From assembly GCA_934120735.1 (NCBI GenBank), contig CAKOVA010000030.1, positions 1 to 23,999 of the forward strand: 23,999 nt of DNA, in the 5' to 3' direction. The notes beneath the pieces were generated by a model that saw nothing but the letters and a program-made list of their open reading frames with translations, did no database searches and was not told the DNA's origin. Origin of the DNA: an uncultured Prevotella sp. (lineage in GTDB: Bacteria > Bacteroidota > Bacteroidia > Bacteroidales > Bacteroidaceae). The position numbers and the translations under genes were made by a program. Below are positions 8,154 through 15,738 of the stretch, in pieces. Numbering within the stretch: position 1 is the first letter of the stretch; every line of letters begins with the position of its first letter.

Positions 8154-8567
8154 TTGCCGACCATTAGGCCTTTTAAACTCAGTAAGTGGGAGCGGATATG
8201 CGGTAGAACACTGCTGGAAAAGCTCTTTACCGGAGGCAAAAGTAAATCCTTTTCGGTGTTTCCTTTAAGGGTTGTTTATTTGCTGACCGATCAACCTGAT
8301 GGCGATTTACAACATGAAGCGCCCGTCAAGATGATGGTGAGTGTGTCGAAAAGGCACTTCAAGCGAGCCGTTAAACGCAACCGTGTGAAGCGTCAAGTGC
8401 GTGAGGCGTACCGGCTGAACAAAGAGATTGTGGTGTCATCTATGGCAGATTCCCCCAATCGTCAGCTGTTATTGGGCTTTATATGGATGTCTGATGAGCT
8501 TCATGATACGGACACCGTGGAGCGAAGTATGCAGGTCTTATTAAAACGAGTAGCTGATAAACTGTGA
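8154..8567 (+). CDS. rnpA: Ribonuclease P protein component
   Basis: The protein subunit of RNase P, which helps the catalytic RNA remove 5' leaders from tRNA precursors. The protein is 137 residues. The signature [24 protein letters not shown] lies at 63-87 (quoted here as VSKRHFK and then [13 protein letters not shown]), with the RNR at 75-77, and the protein is basic as expected. The start is a TTG at 8154, chosen because no ATG lies upstream of the conserved FKLSKWERI region and the next in-frame Met is within the core. It starts 8 bases after the hemD stop and overlaps yidD by 4 bases. Unlike the classical rpmH-rnpA-yidD-yidC order, here it follows a heme gene. Confidence 0.92.
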   Translation: MPTIRPFKLSKWERICGRTLLEKLFTGGKSKSFSVFPLRVVYLLTDQPDGDLQHEAPVKMMVSVSKRHFKRAVKRNRVKRQVREAYRLNKEIVVSSMADSPNRQLLLGFIWMSDELHDTDTVERSMQVLLKRVADKL

Positions 8568-8815
8568 ATATCCTAAGGTCTATAAGTCACGGTATGATGC
8601 GGATTCTCCAAGGAATCTTGCTGGCTCCTATCTTGTTCTATCAGAAATTCATCACGCCTTACACGCCCCCATCTTGCCGATTCACACCGACATGCTCGGA
8701 ATATGCACGGCAGGCTATCATCAAGCATGGCCCGTTCAAGGGGCTGGTATTGGCTGTATGGCGCATCTTACGATGTAATCCGTGGGGTGGTAGTGGATAT
8801 GATCCGGTACCGTAA
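8564..8815 (+). CDS. yidD: Membrane protein insertion efficiency factor YidD
   Basis: A small (83-residue) membrane-associated protein that aids YidC-dependent insertion of inner-membrane proteins. It has an N-terminal amphipathic or hydrophobic segment (about 13-30), the signature [11 protein letters not shown] (38-48) and the C-terminal [14 protein letters not shown] (70-83), all diagnostic. The start is GTG at 8564, overlapping the rnpA stop in GTGA, which indicates translational coupling. An internal ATG at 8594 would remove ten residues and is a possible alternative. YidC itself is not in the window. Confidence 0.93.
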   Translation: MNILRSISHGMMRILQGILLAPILFYQKFITPYTPPSCRFTPTCSEYARQAIIKHGPFKGLVLAVWRILRCNPWGGSGYDPVP

Positions 8816-8863
8816 GTTTCTCTTTGAATAGAGGCCCCAGCTTCATAATACAAACGAAAAATA

Positions 8864-8871
8864 TAAATTTG
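8864..8871 (+). promoter_or_regulatory. Possible -7 element immediately before tyrS
   Basis: TAAATTTG fits TAnnTTTG but ends only 5 bases before the tyrS ATG. If used, the transcript would begin at or next to the start codon (leaderless). No clear TTTG lies 20 bases upstream, and the stretch is AT-rich, so this may be coincidence. Confidence 0.3.
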
Positions 8872-8876
8872 ATTCG

Positions 8877-10178
8877 ATGACAAAGAACTTTGTTGAAGAA
8901 CTGAAATGGCGTGGCATGTTAGCGCAGATGATGCCAGGCACCGAAGAACTGCTTGAAAAAGAACTCGTGTCGGCTTATTTGGGTACTGACCCAACGGCCG
9001 ATTCCTTGCATATCGGCCACTTGTGTGGCATCATGATGCTCCGTCATCTGCAAAGATGTGGCCACAAGCCCTATCTGTTGTTAGGAGGAGCGACGGGAAT
9101 GATTGGAGATCCGTCAGGAAAAAGCTTGGAACGCAACCTCTTGGATACAGACACCTTGTATCATAATCAAGAGGCTATCAAGCAACAGGTGTCCAAATTC
9201 CTCGATTTTGATGGTGACACACCCAACAAAGCCGAGCTGGTGAACAACTATGACTGGATGAAAGACTTCACTTTCCTTGACTTCGCACGCGAGGTAGGCA
9301 AGCACATTACCGTGAATTATATGATGGCCAAAGACAGTGTGAAGAAGCGTTTGAACGGTGAAGCCAGCGATGGTTTGTCGTTTACCGAGTTCACTTACCA
9401 GCTGTTGCAGGGCTATGATTTCCTTCATCTCTATCAGAAGCATGGCATCAAACTGCAACTTGGCGGTAACGACCAGTGGGGAAACATGACGACGGGCACT
9501 GAGTTGATTCGCCGAACACTGGGTGCTGAGGAGAATGCTTACTGCCTAACGTGCCCCTTAATCACGAAGGCTGACGGGAAAAAGTTTGGCAAGACGGAGA
9601 ACGGTAACATTTGGTTGGACAGAAACCGCACGACACCTTATGCGTTCTATCAATTCTGGTTGAACGTCAGTGATGACGATGCGGAGAAATACATCAAGAT
9701 ATTTACCTCCCTGGAGCGTGAAACCATCGAAGCACTGGTGGCCGAACATCAACAAGATCCTGGCCGACGTGTCCTTCAAAAGCGTTTGGCTGAGGAGGTA
9801 ACGGTGATGGTTCATTCGCAGGAAGACTTAGACATGGCCATTGAAGCCAGCAACATTTTGTTCGGAAAAGCCACCAAAGAGAGCCTCCAAAAGCTCGATG
9901 AAGCTACCTTCCTCGATGTCTTTAACGGCGTTCCGCAATACGAAATTGGGAAGGAACAGTTGGGTTCTACGGCCGTAGACCTCTTTAATCAGGAGGGAAT
10001 GGATATGTTCCCAAGCAAAGGTGAGATGCGGAAACTGGTGAAAGGAGGCGGTGTTTCGCTCAACAAGGAGAAGCTTTCGTCTTTCGATCAGGTCATCACG
10101 GCAGACGACTTGATAGACGGTAAGTACCTGTTGGTGCAGCGTGGAAAGAAGAATTACTTCCTCATTACCGTAAAATAA
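8877..10178 (+). CDS. tyrS: Tyrosyl-tRNA synthetase
   Basis: Charges tRNA-Tyr with tyrosine in the cytoplasm. A 433-residue class I synthetase of the bacterial TyrRS type. Visible motifs are [15 protein letters not shown] (34-48, with HIGH at 45-48), [13 protein letters not shown] (70-82), the tyrosine/ATP pocket GGNDQWGN (196-203), and KFGKT (236-240) as the KMSKS loop. A C-terminal S4 RNA-binding domain covers about 370-433. It is last in the metK-to-tyrS same-strand run, 61 bases after yidD, and is closed by a strong terminator. It may also have its own start site (see 8864-8871). Confidence 0.97.
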   Translation: MTKNFVEELKWRGMLAQMMPGTEELLEKELVSAYLGTDPTADSLHIGHLCGIMMLRHLQRCGHKPYLLLGGATGMIGDPSGKSLERNLLDTDTLYHNQEAIKQQVSKFLDFDGDTPNKAELVNNYDWMKDFTFLDFAREVGKHITVNYMMAKDSVKKRLNGEASDGLSFTEFTYQLLQGYDFLHLYQKHGIKLQLGGNDQWGNMTTGTELIRRTLGAEENAYCLTCPLITKADGKKFGKTENGNIWLDRNRTTPYAFYQFWLNVSDDDAEKYIKIFTSLERETIEALVAEHQQDPGRRVLQKRLAEEVTVMVHSQEDLDMAIEASNILFGKATKESLQKLDEATFLDVFNGVPQYEIGKEQLGSTAVDLFNQEGMDMFPSKGEMRKLVKGGGVSLNKEKLSSFDQVITADDLIDGKYLLVQRGKKNYFLITVK

Positions 10179-10179
10179 G

Positions 10180-10206
10180 ACAGAAACTGATAGTTTTCAG
10201 TTCTGT
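10180..10206 (+). other. Small stem-loop after tyrS
   Basis: ACAGAAACTGA and TCAGTTCTGT can pair with one bulged base around a short loop, starting just after the tyrS stop. It may protect the 3' end or act with the terminator that follows. Confidence 0.4.
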
Positions 10207-10222
10207 TTCAAGAATCATAAAC

Positions 10223-10286
10223 AGCCTATGTGTCACTGGGAATCGTGCCTTTTAGACATCGTTTCAGTGACAGGTAGGCTTTTTTG
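10223..10286 (+). terminator. Intrinsic terminator after tyrS
   Basis: A 16-bp stem with two mismatches, AGCCTATGTGTCACTG (10223-10238) against CAGTGACAGGTAGGCT (10265-10280), followed at once by a run of T to 10285. The loop is unusually long (26 bases). Confidence 0.82.
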
Positions 10287-10339
10287 TTGGTGAGGGAAGT
10301 GCCGCTTATGTTGAACCATGCTTAAGATGTTCGGTATAC

Positions 10340-11920
10340 TTGAATTACTTATCTGTTTTTGATTGTTTGGCTAAAACCAAGTATTGGATTAGCATGGGAG
10401 TTCTTGTTACTTTATTTTCGATAGAAAGTAAAGCGCAGACCTGCCATCTACAAAGCGATTCAAGCGCATTGGTTGACAGCGTAGTGCTACCTGATTCCTT
10501 GTTAAATCAATCGCCCTATGTGTTCAATGTTGACTCACTGATGGACAAACAATCAGCCAATCCCCCCAAATATCCATGGCGGGCAGCCGCTGAAGTGGTG
10601 GGGATTAACGCTACCCTCTTGGCCGTTGACTATTTTATATTAGATGCTGACTTCGCCAAGGTAACCAGTAAAACGATCAAACGCAACGTTCGGCTCAACA
10701 AATGGTTTTGGGATGGGGATGTGTTTCACACCAATTTATGGTACCATCCCTATCATGGCAATCTATTCTTCAATGCCGCTCGCAGTAATGGTATGAACTT
10801 CTGGGAGTCGATACCTTATACCCTGGCTGGTGATTTGATGTGGGAAATTGCCGGCGAAAACGAACTCCCATCCATCAATGACGCCATTTCTACCGGCATA
10901 GGTGGGTTGGCTATCGGCGAGAGCACCTATCGTTTGTCTAACCTCGTGTACCATGATGACCAGCGAGGGTGGCGGCGTGTTGCCCAAGAACTATTGGGAG
11001 CAGCTATCAATCCCATCCGCGCATTGAACCGCATATTCACTGGTGAGGCGTGGAAGATACGTCCTCAAAAAGCCGCTTATCATGATGACGACCGATTACC
11101 CGTACGCATGACGATGGCTGTTGGCGACAGATATGTATCGGGCCACGATGCTTCCACGATGCGGTTTCATACGCCTTATTTGGATTTGTCGGTCCGCTAT
11201 GGCGACGCTTTCAATGATGAGAACAAGCCTTTCGATTACTTTACTCTCGATGCGGGTGTGGTTGTGGGGCATCAACAACATGCCGTGAACCACATCAACA
11301 TCATCGGACAGTTGGCTGCAGCTCCTGTGATGGAGCACCGGGGCATGCAGTCGCGCTTCTGTGTTTATCAACATTTCAACTACGAACATACCAATGGGCG
11401 CAACGGAGGCTTTCCCCCTTACCAGCTTTCCGAAGCAGCCAGCATCGGAGTGGGGTGGCTTTGTAGGGTTCCTTCCATCCATCAAAACCTGCAATTTGAT
11501 CAATCTTTCTTCCTCAATGGTATGTTGTTGGGCGGACTTTGGAGCGATTATACCGACAATCCCTTTAACAAATCCTACAACATGGGCAGCGGCTTCACCG
11601 CCCTGTCACGCACGCAATTCTCGTTGGGACACCGCTTTTCTTTCTCTCTGGATGCCCGCTTTTTTAGAATGTACAGTTGGCGCGGCTACGAAGATGTGCC
11701 AGCAGGCACGCCATACGAAACCTTCAGCGCACAAGGCGAGCGCAACCAATCATCCGTATGGGTGTTACGCTCCATCTTGAAGTTGCCCATTTGGAAACAA
11801 TGGGGATGTCTTTTTTCGGGAGCTTATTATCATCGTGACACTCATTACAAATACCGTACTGATACAAAAGCTACAACCTATGAGTGGCGTATGGGGCTCT
11901 TGTATCAATTGCCACGATAA
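10340..11920 (+). CDS. DUF3943-type envelope protein
   Basis: A secreted protein of up to 526 residues. The motif WYHPYHG...FNAARSNG (about 134-151) and the small-residue-rich helical region to about 200 fit DUF3943. The C-terminal 260 residues alternate polar and aromatic positions and end in LLYQLPR, as in an outer-membrane beta-barrel. I infer the barrel and cannot show it. The start is uncertain. The longest frame opens with TTG at 10340. A TTG at 10367 would give MAKTKYWISMGVLVTLFSI..., a better signal peptide cleaved near SKAQ. ATG 10394 removes all positive charge from the signal. It lies after the tyrS terminator, so it should have its own promoter; only a poor TGTTTTTG (10354-10361) is visible. 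Function unknown. Confidence 0.78.
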   Translation: MNYLSVFDCLAKTKYWISMGVLVTLFSIESKAQTCHLQSDSSALVDSVVLPDSLLNQSPYVFNVDSLMDKQSANPPKYPWRAAAEVVGINATLLAVDYFILDADFAKVTSKTIKRNVRLNKWFWDGDVFHTNLWYHPYHGNLFFNAARSNGMNFWESIPYTLAGDLMWEIAGENELPSINDAISTGIGGLAIGESTYRLSNLVYHDDQRGWRRVAQELLGAAINPIRALNRIFTGEAWKIRPQKAAYHDDDRLPVRMTMAVGDRYVSGHDASTMRFHTPYLDLSVRYGDAFNDENKPFDYFTLDAGVVVGHQQHAVNHINIIGQLAAAPVMEHRGMQSRFCVYQHFNYEHTNGRNGGFPPYQLSEAASIGVGWLCRVPSIHQNLQFDQSFFLNGMLLGGLWSDYTDNPFNKSYNMGSGFTALSRTQFSLGHRFSFSLDARFFRMYSWRGYEDVPAGTPYETFSAQGERNQSSVWVLRSILKLPIWKQWGCLFSGAYYHRDTHYKYRTDTKATTYEWRMGLLYQLPR

Positions 11921-11958
11921 AAAGGCTGGTGATAGACGTTATTTTTGGACATTTGTCA

Positions 11959-11990
11959 TTTGCTTATTCGCTCTAAACCGCTTATCTTTG
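11959..11990 (+). promoter_or_regulatory. Promoter of the VanX-type dipeptidase
   Basis: TTTG (11959-11962), 20 bases, TATCTTTG (11983-11990): a full Bacteroidota promoter. The predicted leader to the ATG at 12058 is about 60 bases. Confidence 0.75.
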
Positions 11991-12057
11991 CATCAAAAGT
12001 TCAGCAGTGCTTACTTCTTTGAACAATCAATCTATATAACGAAGTCACATCTATAGT

Positions 12058-12732
12058 ATGCAGAAAATATTAGTCTGGCTGATCTTGCTGTCAACAGGAA
12101 TGACGGCTCAAACTACTCACAGGTTAAGTCCTACGGCTCTTTCGCTCGAACGTCGGGGCTATGTCAACGTGCAACAGCTCGACAAAACCATCCAGGTATC
12201 CTTGATGTACGCCCGCGCAGACAACTTCACTGGCGGCGTGTTGTACGACGATTTGCGCGAAGCCTACCTCCATCCGCGCGCAGCTCAGGCACTGGTTAAG
12301 GCGCAAAAGCGGCTCAAGGAGTTGCGTCCTAATCTTCGATTGAAGATTTATGACGCTGCCCGTCCCATGTCCATTCAGCAAAAAATGTGGGACAAGGTGA
12401 AGCATACCTCCAAATATTTCTATGTGTCCAATCCCGCACGCGGCGGTGGTTTGCACAACTATGGGCTGGCTGTCGACCTCACGCTGTGCAACCTGAAGGG
12501 CGATACCCTTGACATGGGCACCAAAATTGACCACATGGGAGCTGCGGCTCACATTGATAACGAAGCCCAACTGGTGGCGCAGAAGCGCATCAGTGCACAG
12601 GCTCGCAAGAATCGTCAGCTGCTTCGTGACGTGATGACCTACGCTGGTTTCAAACCCTTGCGTACCGAATGGTGGCATTTTAACTTCCGTTCACGGGCGC
12701 AGGCAAAGCGTTATTATCAGGTGATTAAGTAG
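12058..12732 (+). CDS. Secreted D-Ala-D-Ala dipeptidase, VanX/M15D type
   Basis: A 224-residue zinc peptidase of family M15D. Residues 1-18 form a signal peptide (MQKILVWLILLSTGMTAQ), so it is exported. The zinc and catalytic set is complete: His133 and Asp140 in HNYGLAVD (133-140), and Glu204 and His207 in EWWHF (204-208). Arg102 in DAARPMS is the usual transition-state arginine. Family members cleave D-alanyl-D-alanine. Outside vancomycin-resistance clusters they are usually thought to recycle peptidoglycan peptides. No vanH or vanA ligase lies nearby, so a resistance role is not supported. It has its own promoter at 11959-11990. The next gene follows 39 bases later and is probably co-transcribed. 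Confidence 0.9.
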   Translation: MQKILVWLILLSTGMTAQTTHRLSPTALSLERRGYVNVQQLDKTIQVSLMYARADNFTGGVLYDDLREAYLHPRAAQALVKAQKRLKELRPNLRLKIYDAARPMSIQQKMWDKVKHTSKYFYVSNPARGGGLHNYGLAVDLTLCNLKGDTLDMGTKIDHMGAAAHIDNEAQLVAQKRISAQARKNRQLLRDVMTYAGFKPLRTEWWHFNFRSRAQAKRYYQVIK

Positions 12733-12771
12733 TCTACTGGCTACTTTTTTTATTTTATTTCCGATGAAGAG

Positions 12772-14034
12772 ATGGGTATGATGAACGAAGTAACCGCAGC
12801 ATTCATTCGCCAGCACGCTGAAGAAGACGTGCGACAGCTGGCTCTCAAGGGTGATCAACACCCGGGTGTGGACATGCCTTTGGCCTTGCAACAGATTGCG
12901 GGGCGACAGACTGCCCGACAAAAACTGCCGTCCTGGGCAGCCATAGACGACCTGTTGTACCCGCCTCACCTATCCATGGAGCAATGTTCTTCCGAGCAAA
13001 CGGCGCGCTACAAGGCGCAGTTGGCCGCGCGGCTCTGTACTGATTTCGTTCAAGAATCACGGTCGGACGACTCGAAGAAGCTCCACCTGCCCCACGAAAA
13101 AGAGCCATCTTTGGTCGATTTAACGGGCGGTTTTGGGGTTGATTTCTCCTTCATGGCCCGTCAATTCGAGCGTTGTGTCTATGTTGAACGGCAACAAGTG
13201 TTGTGCGAGGTGGCTCAACACAATTTCTCCTTGTTAGGTCTGCAACAGGCAGAAGTGGTGTGTGCCGATGGCGTGGACTATCTTCGGCAGATGAATCACG
13301 CCACGATGATCTACCTGGATCCTGCCCGTCGTGACCGACAAGGTGGCAAGACGGTGGCCATTAGCGACTGCACACCTGATTTGTTGAGCCTGAAGGAACA
13401 GCTCACGGACAAGAGTCTTTTTGTCACGGTGAAGCTCTCTCCGATGCTCGATTGGCACCAAGCCGTGGCTCAACTCGAGACTGATGGGGTGAAGGTGTGC
13501 GAGATACATGTCCTGTCGGTGAGAAACGAGTGCAAAGAACTGCTCTTCGTCTTGAGCAAGCAACGGCAAAAGCCGCTCACCATTCATTGCGTGAACGATG
13601 ACCAGGGTTTTATCTGTTCACCCGATGAGCCGTCTGTTGTACCGCCTCCTTACGTCAGTCCGGAAGGTATACGGGCGGGACTGTACCTCTACGAGCCGCA
13701 TGCGTCAATCATGAAGGCAGGTTGTTTCTCGGCCGTGAGCGCCCAATTGGGCGTTCGGAAGATAGCACCCAACTCGCACCTCTTTATCTCCGAGCGTGAT
13801 CTCCCGTCGTTTCCGGGGCGGAAGTTCCGCATCCAAGCCCTCTCATCGATGAACAAAAAAGAACTAAAGTCGGTGCTTCGCGATGTGCGCCAGGCCAACA
13901 TCACCACCCGCAACTTCCCTCTTTCCGTGGCCGAGTTGCGCAAACGGCTCAAGCTGAAGGATGGGGGAGCGGTGTATGTTTTCGCTACCACGCTGGCAGA
14001 TGGGCGGCATGTTCTGTTGATTTGCGGCAAGTAA
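12772..14034 (+). CDS. Class I SAM-dependent methyltransferase, THUMP-like
   Basis: A 420-residue cytoplasmic protein. Residues 113-125 (SLVDLTGGFGVDF) are the glycine-rich SAM-binding motif I. YVERQ (137-141) supplies the acidic residue for the SAM ribose. YLDPARRD (181-188) occupies the motif IV position where N-methyltransferases carry (D/N)PP(Y/F); here it is DPAR. The C-terminal third (about 280-420) resembles the THUMP-like domain of this Bacteroidota family. RNA is the likely substrate, by family inference only. The first ATG (12772) gives MGMMNE, and starts at Met3 or Met4 are equally possible. It follows the dipeptidase by 39 bases with no terminator between. The base modified is unknown. 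Confidence 0.8.
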   Translation: MGMMNEVTAAFIRQHAEEDVRQLALKGDQHPGVDMPLALQQIAGRQTARQKLPSWAAIDDLLYPPHLSMEQCSSEQTARYKAQLAARLCTDFVQESRSDDSKKLHLPHEKEPSLVDLTGGFGVDFSFMARQFERCVYVERQQVLCEVAQHNFSLLGLQQAEVVCADGVDYLRQMNHATMIYLDPARRDRQGGKTVAISDCTPDLLSLKEQLTDKSLFVTVKLSPMLDWHQAVAQLETDGVKVCEIHVLSVRNECKELLFVLSKQRQKPLTIHCVNDDQGFICSPDEPSVVPPPYVSPEGIRAGLYLYEPHASIMKAGCFSAVSAQLGVRKIAPNSHLFISERDLPSFPGRKFRIQALSSMNKKELKSVLRDVRQANITTRNFPLSVAELRKRLKLKDGGAVYVFATTLADGRHVLLICGK

Positions 14035-14217
14035 TCGGTGACGTTGTCATCGTCTGCTCATGCGTAAGATGGTCGATAATTTGCTGTTCGATATGCACGA
14101 GTTGGTGGATGACGAGCTTGTTTGACATCGCTATCATAGAAATGTATATCATTGATAAACAGATATTTAAACTGTATTCTCGCTATTTGATAGAATACTC
14201 ATAAACGCTTGTCTTCC

Positions 14218-14305
14218 AAACTCAATGACTTTGGGCTCTAAACTCAATGACTTTGGGTGCCAAACTCAATGACTTTGGACGTCAAACTCAATGCAATTGA
14301 AATGT
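14218..14305 (+). repeat. 22-bp tandem repeat, four units
   Basis: Four units of exactly 22 bases begin at 14218, 14240, 14262 and 14284. The first 17 bases, AAACTCAATGACTTTGG, are identical in units 1-3, while the last 5 bases vary (GCTCT, GTGCC, ACGTC). Unit 4 keeps only AAACTCAATG. A constant core with variable tail at a fixed pitch looks more like repeated binding sites or a slippage-derived array than coding DNA. It ends about 73 bases before the -33 element of the next gene. Confidence 0.85.
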
Positions 14306-14311
14306 TCATCT

Positions 14312-14332
14312 GTAGGGGCGTAATTCTCACTG
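14312..14332 (+). repeat. Degenerate copy of the GGGGCGTGATT repeat family
   Basis: GTAGGGGCGTAATTCTCACTG resembles the unit at 3663-3687 over its first half but has lost the inverted second half. Confidence 0.45.
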
Positions 14333-14377
14333 TCATGCTCACACCCCGCGAGTGGTGAAAAAATGTAGGCATTTTAT

Positions 14378-14408
14378 TTTGAAAATAGGCCAAATAAGCG
14401 TAACTTTG
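14378..14408 (+). promoter_or_regulatory. Promoter of the GNAT-like gene
   Basis: TTTG (14378-14381), 19 bases, TAACTTTG (14401-14408). Transcription near 14415 would leave a leader of about 28 bases before ATG 14443 and excludes the longer frame that opens with TTG at 14419. Confidence 0.75.
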
Positions 14409-14442
14409 CAAGCCTATATTGCATACAATCTTATTAAAAAGA

Positions 14443-15591
14443 ATGCCATCTGTACAAATTAAGAAGGTCGAGTCGCTGCGCGATTTGAGAACGTTCGTTG
14501 ACTTTCATTACGACCTTTACGAGGGAAACCCATACGATGTTCCGAATCTTTTCATGGACGATATGAACACCTTGCGTAAAGATAAGAACGCTGCATTTGA
14601 GTTTTGCGAGGCAGAATATTATATTGCGTACAAACAAGGTAAAGTAGTAGGGCGCGTAGCAGCCATCATTAACCATCGAGCCAATGAAAAATGGAAAACG
14701 AAGCATGTGCGGTTTGGCTGGATTGACTTCATAGATGACCTGGAGGTATCTCGCGCCTTGTTCGATCAAGTGGCTGCCTATGGCCGTTCAAAGGGCATGA
14801 CCGAGATGGTGGGTCCTTTGGGTTTCACCGACATGGACCCTGAAGGAATGCTCACGTGGGGCTTTGATAAGCTCAGCACGATGATCACCATTTACAACTA
14901 TCCTTACTACCCACAGCATTTAGAGAAGTTGGGCGGATGGGAAGTTGATCAGAATTATGTGGAATATTTCTTGGATGTTCCTCAGGAAATTCCTGAGAAA
15001 TATGCGAAGATAGCCGAGATCGTAGAATCGCGTTACAACCTGCACGTCAAGAAACTGACCCGTAAGGAACTGCGAACGACCGACTATGGGCAGCAGGTTT
15101 TTGCCATCATCAACGAAACTTATAAAGACCTTTATGGCTATTCTGAACTCAGTGCCAAGCAAATAGATCACTATGTGAACATGTATCTCCGCTTTGCCGA
15201 TTTGAACATGATTACACTCATTGAGGATTGGAACAAGGACAAGAAGCTCATTGGCGTGGGCATTTCAATACCATCCCTGTCGTATGCCTTGCAAAAATGC
15301 CGTAGAGGCCGCTTGCTCCCCTGGGGGTGGTGGCATCTGTTGCGGGCCATCAAGTTTCAAAAGACAGGAGGTGGGGGCGACTTGCTCTTGCTGGGTGTGC
15401 TGCCAGAATATCGGTCCAAAGGTGCCAACGCCTTGTTGTTCACCGACCTGATACCCGTGTTCAACAAGTATGGGTTTACTTGGGCCGAGAGTCAAGTGGA
15501 GATGGAAACTAATGAGGGCGTGCAAAGTCAGTGGGGACCGCTGAAGCCTACGAATCATAAGCGTCGCAGCTGTTTCAAGAAGAAGATTTAA
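14443..15591 (+). CDS. GNAT-like acetyltransferase of a Bacteroidota family
   Basis: A 382-residue cytoplasmic protein starting MPSVQIKKVESLRDL. It carries two GNAT-like regions. The first spans about 60-165 and includes GRVAAIIN (70-77) and GPLGFTDMDPEGML (124-137). The second has LLLGVLPEYRSKGANALLF (315-333), resembling the acetyl-CoA pyrophosphate loop (R/Q)xxGxG/A. I recognise the overall pattern as a family widespread in Bacteroidota and annotated as N-acetyltransferase or hypothetical; its acceptor substrate is unknown. ATG 14443 is preferred to a TTG 24 bases earlier because of the conserved N-terminus and the promoter position. It stands alone between two non-coding gaps. Confidence 0.78.
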   Translation: MPSVQIKKVESLRDLRTFVDFHYDLYEGNPYDVPNLFMDDMNTLRKDKNAAFEFCEAEYYIAYKQGKVVGRVAAIINHRANEKWKTKHVRFGWIDFIDDLEVSRALFDQVAAYGRSKGMTEMVGPLGFTDMDPEGMLTWGFDKLSTMITIYNYPYYPQHLEKLGGWEVDQNYVEYFLDVPQEIPEKYAKIAEIVESRYNLHVKKLTRKELRTTDYGQQVFAIINETYKDLYGYSELSAKQIDHYVNMYLRFADLNMITLIEDWNKDKKLIGVGISIPSLSYALQKCRRGRLLPWGWWHLLRAIKFQKTGGGGDLLLLGVLPEYRSKGANALLFTDLIPVFNKYGFTWAESQVEMETNEGVQSQWGPLKPTNHKRRSCFKKKI

Positions 15592-15738
15592 TTCTTGCCC
15601 ACAGTCGTATCGGGTAAGTAGATTCTTTTTGGGGTTTTAAACGCTCTTTCGTGCGTGACGATGGTATGTAGGGTGTGCTGATTTGGTAGAAACCATCCCC
15701 TGCGGAACTGCTGAAAACGAATAACAACCAATAGACCG

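Larger units (their letters stand above)
14035..14442. other. Non-coding stretch between methyltransferase and GNAT-like gene
   Basis: About 400 bases with no gene I can support; a 60-codon plus-strand frame (14022-14204) has no recognisable domain. It holds the 22-bp tandem repeat (14218-14305), a degenerate copy of the 3663-3904 palindrome family (14312-14332) and the GNAT promoter (14378-14408). No clear terminator follows the methyltransferase. Confidence 0.6.

Noticed and set aside
12058..12732. Vancomycin-resistance gene (vanX)
   Set aside because: The fold and catalytic residues fit, but it has a signal peptide and no vanH, vanA or vanRS neighbours, so a housekeeping peptidoglycan role is more likely.
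14218..14305. CRISPR array
   Set aside because: The variable part is only 5 bases per unit, far too short for spacers.
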